Assembly (NCBI GenBank): GCA_963920575.1
Contig: OY986969.1
Coordinates: forward strand, 24,405,434-24,469,433
Source of the DNA: Narthecium ossifragum
Taxonomy: Eukaryota > Streptophyta > Magnoliopsida > Dioscoreales > Nartheciaceae
Length of the DNA: 64,000 bases
Reading direction: 5' to 3'
Shown: one piece after another, positions 25,346-38,013 of the stretch
Numbering within the stretch: the first letter of the stretch is position 1
Layout: every line of letters starts with the position of its first letter
Made by a program: the position numbers and the translations under genes
The notes under the pieces: model-generated
Told to the model about the DNA's origin: nothing
Database searches by the model: none
The model's input: only the letters and a program-made list of their open reading frames with translations

Positions 25346-25730
25346 GGCGATGAGTGACTCACTGGACCCTCCTCCGCTTTCTCTGTTTTCTACTCTTTTC
25401 TTTCCTTCCTCCTCTGTTTTCTTTCTCTTTCACCGACCACCTACCCCGTCTCTTCTTCTTGTTTCTCCCCCTCTCTCTCTTCTTTTATTTCTCCTCTCTC
25501 ATCTCTATGTTATCTTTCATACTTCTCCTCCTCCGGTGCTCCCGTTTCTCCTCTATTTTCTCTTCTTTCCTTTCCTCCTCATTTGTTTTCTTTCTCCTTC
25601 TCCGGCCACCTCCCCTCGCTTCTTCATCTTTCTTCTCCTCCCCTATCTCTCTGTTATTTTCCATGCTTCTCCTCCTCCGGTCCTCCTGTTTCTCTATGTT
25701 TTCTCTTCTTTTCTTCCACTTCTTTGTCAC
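25346..25730. repeat. Pyrimidine-rich imperfect tandem repeat
   Basis: TCCT/CTTC-rich block in which a unit of about 160 bp occurs twice (TTCCTCCTCTGTTTTCTTTC near 25406, TTTCCTCCTCATTTGTTTTC near 25569; CTCCTCCTCCGGTGCTCC near 25525 and CTCCTCCTCCGGTCCTCC near 25670). Open frames across it are by-products of the low complexity. Confidence 0.7.
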
Positions 25731-28400
25731 ACCCCGACTCAAAAAACATATCCGATCCGAAGCGTGAGGTTCCTACTCTATTCAATCTATCACTGACGCA
25801 TTTATAATAAAATAATATAACTAATTAACAATTGATCTGGGGTCGAAAATAAAATCTCTAATATGATTCAAGATTATGATACAAAATTGATCCGAATTGT
25901 TTGCCAAATAGGACCCCTGATATTCACTTTTTGCACTTTAGGACCCCTCCCATGTTTTTTTACATAATAGGACCCCATACACGCGTATAAACTAATACAC
26001 GTATAATTCTTGATTATACACGCATTAGGGGTACGCGTATAATTATGGTTTATACGCGTATTAGTTTATACACGCGTTCCTTACGTGTATGAGGTCATAT
26101 TATGCAAAAAAACATGGAATGGGGTCCTAAAATGCAAATAGTGAATAATAGGGGTCCTATTTAGCAACAAATCCAAATTGATCCTCAATACATATATAAT
26201 AAAACCTAAAAAATCCTTACAGAAGGAAGTTATACATTTAAATAATCCAACAAAATGAACATAAACCCCAAGTCCTCGAACACCTCCAAAGGGTCGACGC
26301 GCCACCAAGAGCCTTTTCAGCTGGGAGTTATGGGAGAAGAGCTGACGCATTCACCTGTAAAACGCAGCCCAGGTAAGAGTGAGCGATAAGCTCAGCAGGA
26401 TTCTACACTACGACACTTACAAAGGAAGGGAACATCAAAGTCTCAGGTTCTAACTCATCTTTAGGGGAACTCCACGTTACGCACACCGTCTACCCCAGGG
26501 CACGCACCCTGATGACCTTTGGTACTGTCAACAATCGTCCCTCTAAACCAAGCGCCTCAACGCTGAAACAACATGGGTAGAACCCGATGCACTACATAAC
26601 TTCCCCTATCAACGAACTAAGACCGAGTCTGGAACCCAGAATGACCTCTAAGCCTCGATCAAAGTAATTTCAGCCAACTAGACAGTCACATCAAATCATC
26701 AGATTATTATAACAGATTAAATCCTAGACCTTGCTACTCGCCTCGGTCCTAAGGCTAGATCTGAGCTGTCCGAGCCCCCGGATCGGCGATTAACCTATCG
26801 CCCACGCCTAGCCTAGGAATATATCTAGTGCAAACAATTCATGTATGATCATACACACCGACAATAGTTCAGGCATGCAACAATATACCAAGTATTATAC
26901 AGGACCATGCGCAACACATAGCTCGTCTAAGGGTAAGTATAACATTGGTTTAAAATAAGAGGAATAAGGATGCACTCAGGCCTACAAAGGGATACATCTC
27001 CAACTAAATAACCAAACAACTAAGATAGCAATATAAAAATACTTTTACTCAAAGATGAGGGCGTACTTAAGGCCCACTTACTCAACCCATCCCAGGGAGG
27101 CGCGACTCCCCTGGTTCAACCACAAGCCACGCACGGGCTTACACAGATATAATAATGTATATCTAAGATAAGATTAAAATAATCGAGTTATTGAAATCAA
27201 GCCAAAATCTATAGCAAACCTCAAAAACATCATATATTTCAATCTGGTCGTCCGATCGACATAAAACTTTATATGTTCACTCAATGGCATACCCCAAATC
27301 ACATATCCGAAAATTGGATCGATTGGATAAACGATAATAGATCGAAACTCACAATCTCGGTAAAAATCTAGGTTTAACAAAGTAATCAAAATCTTATTGA
27401 AAATAACTTGGATTAAAACCAAACTTTGCAGATCTCTTTAAAAGATCATTAAGATAATCCCCTCCAAAAATAAGCTCAATTAAATATAGAAAAACCACTT
27501 GATTCCTCAATTTAAGATGACTACCTTGTTCCAGCACAGCCAGGCCACTTAATTCACTAGAAATTGTACATAGCTCCAAAAATTATGAAATCAGTTTCAG
27601 TTGAAAGATAGCTCCTCAATATACAACTTACATGTAGAACAAAAACTCAGATCATGCACCTACAGTTCTATATCTAAGCTAGAACACCACAGTTCTGTTA
27701 GAACAGAAAATCCGGAAATCAATTGATGAAAAACATATTTAAATCCAACTTAAATCCAAGCCAAATCCACTAAAACTCTAGAAAATTATTAATCATCCCT
27801 AGGCTGACCATTTAACATAGTTTAATTAAATAAAAAATAATTAAATTAATGAAGAACATCAAATGAGGCTAAAACGTAGAATCCTACCTTTCTATGCAAA
27901 TCCACATTTGATTCTCAATCAAACCGTGTAGAGGAGATCTACAGCTGCTCCCCTACCTCCTGGCAAGCTTCCCAAGCGACTGCAGCCATCCCAAACCACA
28001 GATCAGAGGAGAGAAGAAGAGGGAAGAAAAAGAAGAGAAATAGAGGTGGTTCGCGGGTCTCTTATAGACCCGAGTCCGATTGGTCTATGTCAGTTCGACG
28101 TTCTGGAAGGACACGTCAAAGGCGGTGCCGACATCGATCTGATCGGTCACTCCCTGGAGCGATCGATTGGTCTGGGCTGACAATTGTCCTAAAGACAGCT
28201 CCCACGCGTCCGAATTCAGATCTTTCGATCCCAAATTCGCCTAAGGTTCTAATAAGCATAAATAACAAACAAAAGGGTTGTGTGTACATCGCGGGTGTGG
28301 AACCAACCACCAAGGCGTAATTTACCAAATTACCCTTGGGGTCTTTGCGATCAACCATATCACGAAACAATGCCAAGCATGCCACACCCTTGATCTAACG
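25727..28400. mobile_element. Probable LTR-type retroelement remnant
   Basis: Starts TGTCACACCCCGACTC, a form common at plant Ty3/gypsy-type LTR starts. It continues as a non-coding stretch with motifs such as GTGAGCGATAAGCTCAGCAG. No gag or pol is present. The right end and a target duplication were not found, so the boundary is approximate. Confidence 0.4.
25897..26172. mobile_element. Palindromic MITE with ~130-bp inverted arms
   Basis: The left arm reads CCAAATAGGACCCCTGATAT, then CATGTTTTTTTACATAATAGG and CATACACGCGTATA. The right arm is the near-perfect complement (CATGGAATGGGGTCCTAAAA, then ATAGGGGTCCTATTTAGCAA). The loop holds short ACGCGTATAA inverted copies. It is inserted in the LTR-like block. 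Confidence 0.75.
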
Positions 28401-28640
28401 CGATTGGACGGATTGGAGAAACGGTCCTCACATTCTTTGTTTTCTTTCACTCTCCCCTTCTCTTCTTTTCGATTTTCTCGTGCACCTCCTCCCACTCCTT
28501 TCTTTGCATCGCGGGAGGCATGGTAGTTGTGAAGGCCTCGACGGAGAAAGGAGCCAACACTGGAGCACTCGTTAACTGGGGTGTCATCGGACCTCGTCGT
28601 GTCCATGAGATATTCATAGTGAGGTTCGTGATGGAGTTTG

Positions 28641-30200
28641 TGATAACGCGTGAAAAGTGCATAAATCGCCCTTTTAACTAGGTCCTGTTAGCCTCCGAGC
28701 AATGCTATTTTGATGGTATATGGTGCATTTCAGGTATAAGAGCCTTCAACGAAGGTTAGATCAAGTTTGGTGCTAAAACGAAGTGATTCTGGCAATTCCT
28801 GCGTAAAGGAGATCGACCTGCATCCTGAAGGAGATCGATCTCATTATTCCAGCAAGTAGCGGTCCAGTCGAAGTTAAGGAGATCGATCTGCATCCCAAAG
28901 GAGATTGATCTTGGTCGGGCATAATCCAGAACTCGAGTGCGCAGGACGAAGGAGATCGATCTGCATCCTGAAGGAGATCGATCTCATTTGATTCTGGGGA
29001 AAAATAAAGGGCTGAGATCTAATCCGAGTTAGGGTTTTATTAAGGCCTATAAATAGACTTTGTGAGAGGATTTTTTGCAGCCACCCAAGGACGAATTTTC
29101 CTCTCCTCCTGGGTGTTTCCTTGGTTCTTCTTCCTCAATAAACATTAGGGTTAGGTCTTGAAGATAGATCCATGGCGGGAGCGCGTCAACAACCTTCCCC
29201 GATGGATCGTTTCTTCAAGATGAGTAGCTAAATCTTTATTCTAGGAAATTCTATGATGTAATAGGGAGTTTATTTCGGTTTTCCTATGGATCAGAGCATG
29301 TATTTTATGATGGTTTAATGGATTGAATTCAGATTTTATATATCTATTGGTAATCTTTCTTATGGTGAATGTATTGTTTGCTCTTTGTGCCCTAATTTCG
29401 GTCTGTCTTGTCTCGGTTTTTTCGTGGGTTTAGAGCCGAATTTTGTGAAAACTCAAAACATAAAAGTTGTAGATCTCTGTCTTAGCTTTCCAACGAATCT
29501 TGAATCATCTCGTTTCGAGTTCGGATGTAAAAGTTACGCTGAGATTACGCTCGCTGGTTTTGAGCATTGCATGTTAGAGGCTAGGATTAGGACTTGTTCA
29601 AGTTGCTTTCATGCTAGAAGCATGTTAGATCTTTGGATTGGATTCTAAACCCTAGCTTATGATTGTACGAGTGCTAGAACCACTGCCTTAATGCTAGAAC
29701 CAATAAGACCTATGATTGTAACCTACGATTCATTCTTTATCTTTATTGATTAGGCGATCTCAAAGTGCTAGAACCACTTTGATTACTTTCCTATCAATTA
29801 TCCGCTGATTTGATCTTCATTCCGACGTAGCCTTCTAATGAATCTATGTTGAGTGATAGTGGACCTAGCCGATTTTCTATCAACCTTGGAAAACCATCTT
29901 GAACTTATTAAATTGCTCTTGTCCTAGGAATGCCTAGATAACTCTCGATTACGGATTAGAACTTCCTAGCCTTTTCTCTATTGTTATTCTCCCAATTTAG
30001 TTTAAAAGACCAACTATCATCCATTTCTCTTAACTTTTGGATTTAGAACTATGCGCGGTAATTAGACTTAATCCTGTTTTCCCTGTGGACCGACCCGGAC
30101 TCATAGCTATCTACCCCTTAAGTAGTTAGTAGTGTTTCGGATTTTAAATTTATAATTTTGGCGTCCTTGTTAAGGTAGCGACACTTTTCAAGGCGTGTCA
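28641..30200 (+). mobile_element. Solo LTR, 1,560 bp, with GTTTG target duplication
   Basis: Begins TGATAACGCG and ends GGCGTGTCA (TG...CA, with partly complementary ends). GTTTG lies directly on both sides (28636-28640 and 30201-30205). Near the right end is CCTGTGGACCGACCCGGACT, a string common near plant LTR ends. Inside, GGAGATCGAT(C)TGCATCC-type phrases recur at 28808-28985. No coding region is present. Confidence 0.75.
28806..28988. repeat. Short tandem phrases in the solo LTR
   Basis: AAGGAGATCGA(C/T)CTGCATCC and AAGGAGATCGATCTCATT phrases recur about six times within 180 bp. Confidence 0.7.
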
Positions 30201-30205
30201 GTTTG

Positions 30206-30751
30206 CCGTCAGCGATGGTGATGGAGTCCTCAGGGAACCCATCCATGCGCTCCCATGAGTGCACATCGTTGATGACACTGAGGTTGAAAAGTTTGCTCGC
30301 GATGGTGTAGAGCCGGTGGGCGTCGGTAAGACCGGCCATCCAAGCTCCGACAACACCTCCCGTGGTTTCTTAGCCACCATCATCCTCAAGGAGCCCATCC
30401 ATACTCTCCATCCACGGCAGACGAGGACGAGGTCTTTGGCGGCGCCGCTCCGAGGTGCTCCACTGTGATAGCTCTGAACACCACACGGTCATCAGGCAGA
30501 GATTGCTCTACGTACTGGAAGAGCGGCACCTTCGACGGTTACTAGTGGTGGAACGCCATATTTTCATGTTCCATTCCGGTGACCGGGGACTTGCAAAGCC
30601 GCCCCCAAGCTCCCGTTGACTGAAAGGAAGCCTAACTCTTACATCGATTGGAACCGTCGTCTGGTCACGTGACCTGGTTGGGCCGAGCCGACGTTAGGCT
30701 GTCCAGTGGTGCATGGACGGAGGGATGGCATTAGATCGGTTCGGAAACCCC
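30206..30751. other. Flank between the solo LTR and the fold-back element
   Basis: GC-rich. The first ~140 bp belong to the split coding-like fragment described at 28410-30345. The rest shows no recognisable feature. Confidence 0.4.
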
Positions 30752-30979
30752 AATTTTGCTAGAGGCCAGGATCTTGCAAGGGCCCTGCAAGGGCCTGGCC
30801 ACGTGGTGCAATTAGGGAGCACCACGTTCTCCCACCCCACCCACCCACCATAAATGCTGATATGCCAAGCGGGGGAGAATCCAAGAAATTGGGCGCCGGT
30901 TTCAAATTTCCAATCTCTACCTCTTTCTCTTCCTCTAATTTTCCAATTTCTCTCATTCTCTTCCTCCCTCCCCGGACCG

Positions 30980-31240
30980 CGACCTCTCGTTCCTCTCCTC
31001 CTCCTCCGGCATTCGCGGCTCCTCCTCCTCCGGCATCCACGCGGATCTCCTCCTCCGGCTCCTCCTCCGCACGCTCCTCCTCCTCCGGCATCCGCGGCTC
31101 CTCCTCGTCCTCCTCCGACATCCGCACGCCTCCTCCTCCTCCTCATGTTGCATCCGCGTGCTTCTCCTCCTCCGGCATCCGCGGCTCCTCCTCCTCCTCC
31201 AGCACCCAAGCGCCTCCTCCTCCTCATCCTGCATCCGCGT
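30980..31240. repeat. CTCCTCCTCCGGCATCCGCG minisatellite, left arm
   Basis: Degenerate ~24-36-bp units around TCCTCC(TCC)nGGCATCCGCG. The array resumes at 40947-41160 after the Copia and is mirrored at 42305-42710. Confidence 0.85.
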
Positions 31241-31242
31241 GC

Positions 31243-32411
31243 TGTTGATCCTAACCTTGTTTTGATGATGCCAATATACATTAAATGATAAAATATATGT
31301 TTAATATTTATTACCCCTTTAATTGGAGATATTAAATTCAATATTCAAGCTATTTTGTACTCACGGTCGATGCAAGGATCGACCGTGGAAATGGGACGGT
31401 CGATCCATGGATCGACCGTGATGAATGGTTCATACATGGCTATATGCGTATTGACGCGACGGTCGATCGGTGCATCGACCGTCGGAAGCGTTTTTTTTTT
31501 ACAGAGGCTCACGGACGATGCGACGGTCGATGTGGCGGTCGACCGTGGCGCATCAATGAAGAATGTGAAGAAGCGACGGTCGATCGGTGCATCGACCCTG
31601 AGAAGCATTTTTCTTCACAGAGACGGACGGTCGATGCGACGGTCGATGCGGCGGTCGACCGTGGCGCAGATATGAAGAAAAGTCAAGAGCGACGGTCGAT
31701 CGGAGCATCGACCCTGGGAAGTGACTTTCTCAACAGAGGCTCATGGACGATGTGACGGTCGATGTCACGGTCGACCGTGAGAGCGACGGACGATGCGTGG
31801 ATCGACCGTCGACCAAAGAGGCTGAGTTTTTTATACGTGACGGACGATGGACGGATCGACCGCCAGGAGCGCGCAGAGTAAAAAACTAACCGTTGGAGAG
31901 TTGCAGGGAGCCGTTGGGGCTTCTTGTTGAGCTGGTTGAAGCCCATCTATAAGTAGTCTCTTCATGTAAACTTGTCACAACTTTAATCACTATTATTGAG
32001 ATCATTTGAGCAAGTTCTAGGAAAGATTTCTACTTATTCTCCTTGAGCTAAAACCTTTGTAAACCTTCTTCAAGTGTGAAGAAGTATCTTGAGAGTTATT
32101 CAACAGCAGTTGGTTGTGATTGTAAGGTCACCAAGCACCAGGAAGCTTGGGGAAAAGCTTGTAAGAGAGTTGCAAGTAGTGGAACCTCAAGGAGAGCCTT
32201 GAGAGAAGTGGACGTAGACCAAGAGTTGGGTCGAACCACTATAAATCGGTGTCATCTCTCTCTCCCTTCTTTCAGTTAATGCTTGCATGCTATTGTAGTT
32301 AAGTTTCATTGTGTTTACAAGCATTCTAGCTGTTAGATTCTTTTCTATCTGAATTTTCCATCAATCTAGTTTTTCGAAAAGAGTCCAATTCACCCCCCTC
32401 TTGGACCTTCA
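31243..32411 (+). repeat. 5' LTR
   Basis: Runs TGTTGATCC...GGACCTTCA. A TATAAG box at 31948-31953 lies in a good position for transcription start near 31980. The U3 part (31360-31870) carries many ACGGTCGATC / GATCGACCGT elements, including a perfect 24-bp palindrome at 31396-31419. Confidence 0.95.
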
Positions 32412-32413
32412 AT

Positions 32414-32425
32414 TGGTATCAGAGC
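32414..32425 (+). other. Primer-binding site
   Basis: TGGTATCAGAGC two bases after the LTR, the standard match to the 3' end of plant initiator-Met tRNA. Confidence 0.95.
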
Positions 32426-32475
32426 TAGGCCTCTAATTTAGTGATGTAACAACCCTTAGAGGATCCTATCTAGAC

Positions 32476-34220
32476 ATGGAAAACATAGAGGGACAAGCTA
32501 CCAATAGGCCACCCTACTTCAATGGTTCAAACTACAACTATTGGAAAACAAAGATGGAAATCTTTGTTCAATCCATGGACTATGAGGCAGGGTTAGTTAT
32601 AGAGGATGGACCTTATGTCCCTACCAAAATTGTTGATGGGAAAGATGTCTCAAAGACAAAGAGTGACTACACCCCAATTGACCTTAAAAAGCTTCAAACT
32701 AATGCCAAGGCCAAAAGCTTTCTATTTTGTGCGCTTAGCCCTAGTGAATTTAATAGGGTCTCCACATGCAAATCAGCAAAGGAGATATGGGATAAGTTTG
32801 AGGTTACATATGAAGGAACTAGCCGGGTTAAAGAGTCAAAGATAAGTATGCTAGTACATGAGTATGAATTATTTTGTATGAAGAATGATGAGATATTAGT
32901 GAGATGTTTACACGTTTTAATAACATATTAAATATGCTTGAATCTCTTGGAAGAACTTATGCTAATGATGAGATTGTGAGAAAGATCCTTAGGTGTCTAC
33001 CTAAGTCGTGGGATCCCAAAGTGACAGCGATAGAATAAGCCAATGATCTATCCAAATTGTCACTAGATGAGCTCATGGGTTCCCTCATGACCTATGAGAT
33101 GAACTTGAAGAAGAGCAACGAAGAGGGAGACAAAAAGAAGAAAACGGTTGCCTTCAAATCATCTAGCAAAGACTCATCCGATTCAAGCGATGGAGATGAC
33201 GATGAGGAGTTGGCGATGATATCAAGGAGAATACAAAAGATCTTCAAACGCCAAGGAGGAAAGAAATTCTTCAAGAAAAAATTCTTCAAAAGTGAAAGGC
33301 ATAATCCTACTTCTTCTAAATCAAATGAAATTATATGTTATGAGTGTAGGAAGCCTGGACACATCAAGCTTGAATGTCCTCAACTCAAGAAGCCTTCAAG
33401 GAAGGAGTTCAATAGTAGGAAGGCGATGGTGGCTACTTGGGGAGAAAGCGATGTGGAGACTTCATCCGATGAAGAAAAACAAGAGGTAGCCAACATATGC
33501 TTAATGGCACATGGAGATGAGGAAGAAGAACAAAATGAGGTAGAGGATGAGCTTGCATTTGAAGAACTCTTTGATGCTTTTCATGCTTTAGCAAATGATT
33601 TCAAATTCCTGAAAAAGAAATACTATGCTAATTGTAAGGACTTGAAGAAAGTAGAAGAAGAAAAAGTAGATGCCATGCATAGGATTGAAACTTTAGAAAA
33701 AGAAAACAAATGCATGCTAGAGAACAAGTCATGTGACACAAATGACACACTTGAGGATGAACTCAAGGACACTCAATATGAGCTCACCATATTGAAGAAT
33801 ACAAATTATGATATGCAAAGAGAACTTATCTTCTTGAGGAAATCCAAGAGAGATCTCACTCTAGAAGTTAATGACCTAAAAATCACTATAGCCAAATTTG
33901 TGAAGAGTAGAGATAAACTAGATGAGATCCTTGATAGCCAAAGGAACTCCTTGAACAAAGAAGGAATTGGCTACAACCCTAGGAAGGTGAACATCAAAAA
34001 GAAGACTAACTTTGTTAAAGCTTCTTCTCATCCTCCTAAGGTAACACAAGGACCTACATGTCATTATTGTTGTAAAGTAGGTCACATTGCACCTAGTTGC
34101 TATCTCATGAAGAATGCTAATGCTAAGAAAATCTGGTCACCTAGATATTCTTTTTCTCTTATGCATAGTACTAATGCAAATGGATCCAAAAAGATTTGGG
34201 TACCAAAAATCAAGGTTTGA
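32476..34220 (+). pseudogene. Copia gag, frameshifted
   Basis: Encodes the structural capsid/nucleocapsid protein of the element. The frame starts MENIEGQATNRPPYFNGSNY, continues through the capsid-type region and breaks near 32893 by a single-base shift (the first frame stops at 32931). The next frame holds an in-frame TAA at 33036-33038, then runs to 34220. Two CCHC knuckles are present: CYECRKPGHIKLEC (33337-33378) and CHYCCKVGHIAPSC (34060-34101). A long Lys/Glu-rich helix lies between them. Pol begins 20 bp later in another frame, with a stop codon in each frame in the gap. Confidence 0.9.
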
Positions 34221-34240
34221 TCTCCTATTTGTAGGATTGC

Positions 34241-37200
34241 ATGAGATCCAAGATCAAGACCAACTCAAAGGCTAAAAGATGGTACATTGATAGTGAATGC
34301 TCAAGACATATGATGGGTGAAAGGAGCATGTTCTCAACCCTTCAACCTAAAGATGGAGGAATGATGACTTTTGGGGATAATGGAAAAGGAAAAATCATTG
34401 GCATTGGCAATATTGGTAAAATCTCTTCCATTATTATTGAAAATGTTCTCTTAGTTGAAGGTTTGAAACATAACTTACTTAGCATTAGTCAACTATGTGA
34501 TAGAGGTAACAAAGTTATTTTTGAAGATTTAAAATGCTATGTTAAGAATGCTCTTAGTGATAAAATCTTGCTAGTAGGACATCGTGATGGTAATGTATAC
34601 ACATTTTATCTTAATGATCTTGTTTGCCATGATGATCTATGTCTAAGTGCTTTAAATGAAAATTCTTGGTTATGGCATAGAAGGCTTGGGCATGCTCACA
34701 TGGATTTAATATCCAAACTTTCTCGAAAAGACCTTGTTCTTGGACTTCCCAAGATCAAATTTGAGAAAGACAAGATTTGTGATGCATGTCAAAGAGGAAA
34801 ACAAGTAAAATCCTCTTTCAAGTCTAAAGATGTAGTTTCTACCACAAGAGCACTAGAACTCATTCATATGAACCTTTTTGGCCCTACTAAACCAACTAGC
34901 TTAGGTGGTAGCTCATATGGATTTGTCTTAGTAGATGACTACACTAGATTCACATGGGTGATTTTCCTTGCACATAAAGATGAAGTCTTTGAGGAATTCA
35001 CCAACTTTTGTAAAAGAGTCCAAAATGAGAAAGATATTCTCATTACATGCATTAGAAGTGATAATGGAGGAGAATTCAAGAACTCCCTTCTAGAAAAGTT
35101 TTGTAATGACAACGGAATTTCCCATAACTTCTCTTCACCTAGAACCCCTCAACAAAATGGTGTTGTTGAAAGGAAAAATAGAACCTTACAAGACATGGCT
35201 AGAACTTTATTATGTGAAAATAATCTTCCTAAGTATTTTTGGGCCGAAGCAATCAATACTTCTTGCCATGTGATAAATAGGGTAACCTTGAGACCCATTT
35301 TGAAGAAAACCCTTTATGAGCTTTGGAAAGGAAGAATTCCAAATATTGGGTACTTTAGAGCTTTTGATTGCAAATGTTTTATCTTGAACAATGGCAAGGA
35401 TACTCTTGGAAAATTTGATGCTAGATCCGATGAAGGAGTCTTTCTTGGATATTCGGGAAGAAGTAAAAGCTATAGAGTCTTCAATAAAAGGACTTTGGTG
35501 GTTGAAGAATCAATGCATGTGACATTTGATGAAATGATTTTAATTCCTAGTAGAATTGATAATGGTATTGATGAGGAAAACCAAAATGAAAAATCAAAAG
35601 ACTTATTGGATGAAACCCAAAATGATGTTGGAGAATTGAATGTTAGATTTGAGGAATCCCTTGAGATTATACCTAGTGATCAACATCATGAATTGCCAAA
35701 GGATTGGAAGTATGCATCTTCGCACCCAAAGGAATTAATAATTGGTGAACCATCAAGAGGAATCCAAACTAGATCTTCATTAAATACTTGTGCTAATCTA
35801 GCCTTTCGATCTCAAATTGAGCCTAAAACGATAGAGGAAGCACTAGAGGATGATCATTGGATCCTAGCAATGCAAGAAGAGTTGAATCAATTTGAAAGAA
35901 ATGAAGTTTGGAATTTGGTACCTAGATCTCATGATCATCCCGTTATAGGTACTAAATGGGTGTTTAGAAACAAGATGGATGAATCGGGAACAATTACAAG
36001 GAATAAAGCTAGACTAGTTGCAAAAGGTTTCAATCAACAAGAAGGAATTGATTTTGATGAGACTTTTGCACCGGTAGCTAGACTTGAGGCAATAAGACTA
36101 CTTCTAGCTTTTGCATCTTACAAAGATTTCAAATTATATCAAATGGATGTTAAGAGTGCCTTCTTGAATGGTTTACTAAAAGAAGAAGTCTATGTTGAGC
36201 AACCCCTCGGTTTTGAAGACTATAAATTGAGGGATCATGTATTCAAACTCACTAAAGCCTTATATGGATTAAAACAAGCTCCTAGAGCTTGGTATGAAAG
36301 GATTAGCAAATTCTTGATGGATAATGGTTTTTGTAGAGGAAAAATTGATACTACATTGTTTACCAAATCAAAAGGCAAAGACTTGCTCTTGGTTCAAATT
36401 TATGTTGATGATATCATTTTTGGTTCTACAAATGATAAACTTTGTGAAGAATTTTCCACATGCATGCAAAGTGAGTTTGAGATGAGTTTAATGGGTGAAC
36501 TCAATTATTTTCTTGGTTTACAAATCATGCAAACTCGAGGAGGGATCTTTATTAATCAAGCTAAATACACTAGAGACCTACTCAAGAAATATGATTTTGT
36601 AGAGTCCAAAATTTATAGAACCCCCATGTGTACAACACTAAAGCTAGACAAGGATGAAGATGGGAAACCCGTTGAACAAACACTTTATAGAGGGATGATT
36701 GGTTCTTTACTCTATTTGACCGCTAGTAGGCCGGACATCATGTTTAGTGTTTGCCTTTGTGCAAGATATCAATCATGTCCTAAGGAATCTCATTTAGTTG
36801 CGGTCAAGAGGATCTTTAGATATCTAATAGGAACCCAAAATTATGGTTTGTGGTATCCTAGAAGATCATCTTTTGATCTAATTGGCTACTCCGATGCGGA
36901 TTTTGCCGGATGTAGACTTGATAGAAAAAGCATAAGTGGCACATGTCACTTTCTTGGTCATGCACTTGTTTCTTGGTTTTCCAAGAAGCAAAATTCAGTT
37001 GCTTTATCCACCGCCGAAGCGGAATATATTGCCGCGGGTAGTTGTTGTGCACAATTGCTTTGGATGAAAATGCAATTGGAAGATTATGAAATACATGTAG
37101 GCAAAATGCCCATTAGATGTGACAACACTAGTGCCATAAACTTATCTAAAAATCCCATCTTGCATTCTAGAACAAAGCACATAGAAATTAGACATCATTT

Positions 37201-37351
37201 CCTTCGTGATCATGCACAAAAAGGAGATATTGCACTTGAGTTTGTTAGCACCGAACATCAAATTGCAGATATTCTAACTAAACCTTTGAGTGAAGACAGA
37301 ATTCTCTATCTACTAAGGGAGCTTGGGATGTCCAATGGATGTCCAAAATAA
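34241..37351 (+). CDS. Copia pol (protease, integrase, reverse transcriptase, RNase H)
   Basis: One open frame of 1,036 residues. The protease motif at about 15-19 reads YIDSE, where the catalytic triad is normally DSG. Integrase: the HHCC zinc site (H147...H151...C180xxC183) is intact. In the core, the usual first Asp (HxDLFGP) is Asn at about 211 (HMNLFGP), while D274 (SDNGGEF) and E310 (GVVERKN) remain with D-35-E spacing. RT covers about 570-830 with YVDDIIFGS at 721-729. RNase H covers about 880-1020 ([22 protein letters not shown]). Thus RT/RNase H look sound, but protease and integrase each lost a key residue. The frame is not fused with gag in this copy. Confidence 0.95.
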   Translation: MRSKIKTNSKAKRWYIDSECSRHMMGERSMFSTLQPKDGGMMTFGDNGKGKIIGIGNIGKISSIIIENVLLVEGLKHNLLSISQLCDRGNKVIFEDLKCYVKNALSDKILLVGHRDGNVYTFYLNDLVCHDDLCLSALNENSWLWHRRLGHAHMDLISKLSRKDLVLGLPKIKFEKDKICDACQRGKQVKSSFKSKDVVSTTRALELIHMNLFGPTKPTSLGGSSYGFVLVDDYTRFTWVIFLAHKDEVFEEFTNFCKRVQNEKDILITCIRSDNGGEFKNSLLEKFCNDNGISHNFSSPRTPQQNGVVERKNRTLQDMARTLLCENNLPKYFWAEAINTSCHVINRVTLRPILKKTLYELWKGRIPNIGYFRAFDCKCFILNNGKDTLGKFDARSDEGVFLGYSGRSKSYRVFNKRTLVVEESMHVTFDEMILIPSRIDNGIDEENQNEKSKDLLDETQNDVGELNVRFEESLEIIPSDQHHELPKDWKYASSHPKELIIGEPSRGIQTRSSLNTCANLAFRSQIEPKTIEEALEDDHWILAMQEELNQFERNEVWNLVPRSHDHPVIGTKWVFRNKMDESGTITRNKARLVAKGFNQQEGIDFDETFAPVARLEAIRLLLAFASYKDFKLYQMDVKSAFLNGLLKEEVYVEQPLGFEDYKLRDHVFKLTKALYGLKQAPRAWYERISKFLMDNGFCRGKIDTTLFTKSKGKDLLLVQIYVDDIIFGSTNDKLCEEFSTCMQSEFEMSLMGELNYFLGLQIMQTRGGIFINQAKYTRDLLKKYDFVESKIYRTPMCTTLKLDKDEDGKPVEQTLYRGMIGSLLYLTASRPDIMFSVCLCARYQSCPKESHLVAVKRIFRYLIGTQNYGLWYPRRSSFDLIGYSDADFAGCRLDRKSISGTCHFLGHALVSWFSKKQNSVALSTAEAEYIAAGSCCAQLLWMKMQLEDYEIHVGKMPIRCDNTSAINLSKNPILHSRTKHIEIRHHFLRDHAQKGDIALEFVSTEHQIADILTKPLSEDRILYLLRELGMSNGCPK

Positions 37352-37554
37352 AGGAGCTAAAAGGAAAAGGTATGGTCACCTCTTTAACTGCTTTTCATAC
37401 CATATTCTACTTGAATGCTAAATTTTGGTAAATTAAGTTAATATTATGATTAATGAGTGATTTTTGTCTCATAATATTTAGTTACACGTGCTTGCAAAGA
37501 TTTGTGATGTTTTGATTTAAAAATGATTTTGAATTGAATTTCAAAACTCACTTT

Positions 37555-37930
37555 CTGGGGATGACGGTCGATCCAGCCTTATTGACGGTCGACCGTGCGT
37601 ACCTTCGCACTGGACGGTCGACCGCCAAGTTTCTCGGATCGACCGTGGGATGTAACTTTTGGACCCATTGTGTGCCACGGTCGACCGCCAACTTCGTTGG
37701 ATCGACCGTGCGACAAAATATGTGCGACGGTCGACCGCCAAGTCTTCGGATTGACCGTGCGACGTTCTTTTTAAACACAATGCTCGCGACGGTCGACTGC
37801 CAAGTTCCTACGGTCGACCGCCACGGCCCGTGTGACAACTTAAGTCGGGGCAGTTTCGTCTTTTCCACTCAAATCTCTCCTTATAACTCCCGATCACCCT
37901 TCATTCATCTCCCTGGTTCGACCGTGCCCT
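37555..37930. repeat. ACGGTCGACCGCCAA repeat block in the pol-ORF3 spacer
   Basis: ACGGTCGACCGCCAA or near variants occur at about 37613, 37678, 37727, 37787 and 37808. They alternate with GGATCGACCGTG elements, roughly every 60 bp. The core ACGGTCGA is the same as in the LTRs. Confidence 0.85.
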
Positions 37931-38013
37931 AAGTACTCAAAACGTCCGCAGCTCCTCCTTCTCTCTCTCAAGCCGATCTCTTCTTCCCCACTCAAAACCC
38001 TAATAAGCTGGAG

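Larger units (their letters stand above)
28410..30345 (-). pseudogene. Coding-like fragment split by a solo LTR
   Basis: On the complement an open frame runs from 30345 (MAGLTDAHRLYTIASKLFNL...) to 30201. After skipping the LTR and one copy of the 5-bp target duplication it continues in the same frame from 28640 (through HYEYLMDTTRSDDTPVNE) to about 28510. The reading frame and amino-acid quality hold across the junction, so the insertion hit coding or formerly coding DNA. I do not recognise the family. There is a stop just upstream (TAA, about 30372), so it is only a fragment. Confidence 0.45.

Noticed and set aside
25293..25807. Ser/Phe/Leu-rich ORFs that look like membrane proteins
   Set aside because: Low-complexity pyrimidine tract; hydrophobicity is a by-product of TTC/CTC codons.
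30694..31341. Long open frames on both strands with Arg/Glu/Gly or Ser/Pro runs
   Set aside because: They are read-throughs of the trinucleotide-rich minisatellite in the fold-back arms, equally open on both strands.
31355..31946. ORFs on both strands in the LTRs (also 39880-40476)
   Set aside because: They arise from the ACGGTCGA repeats and fall inside LTR sequence.
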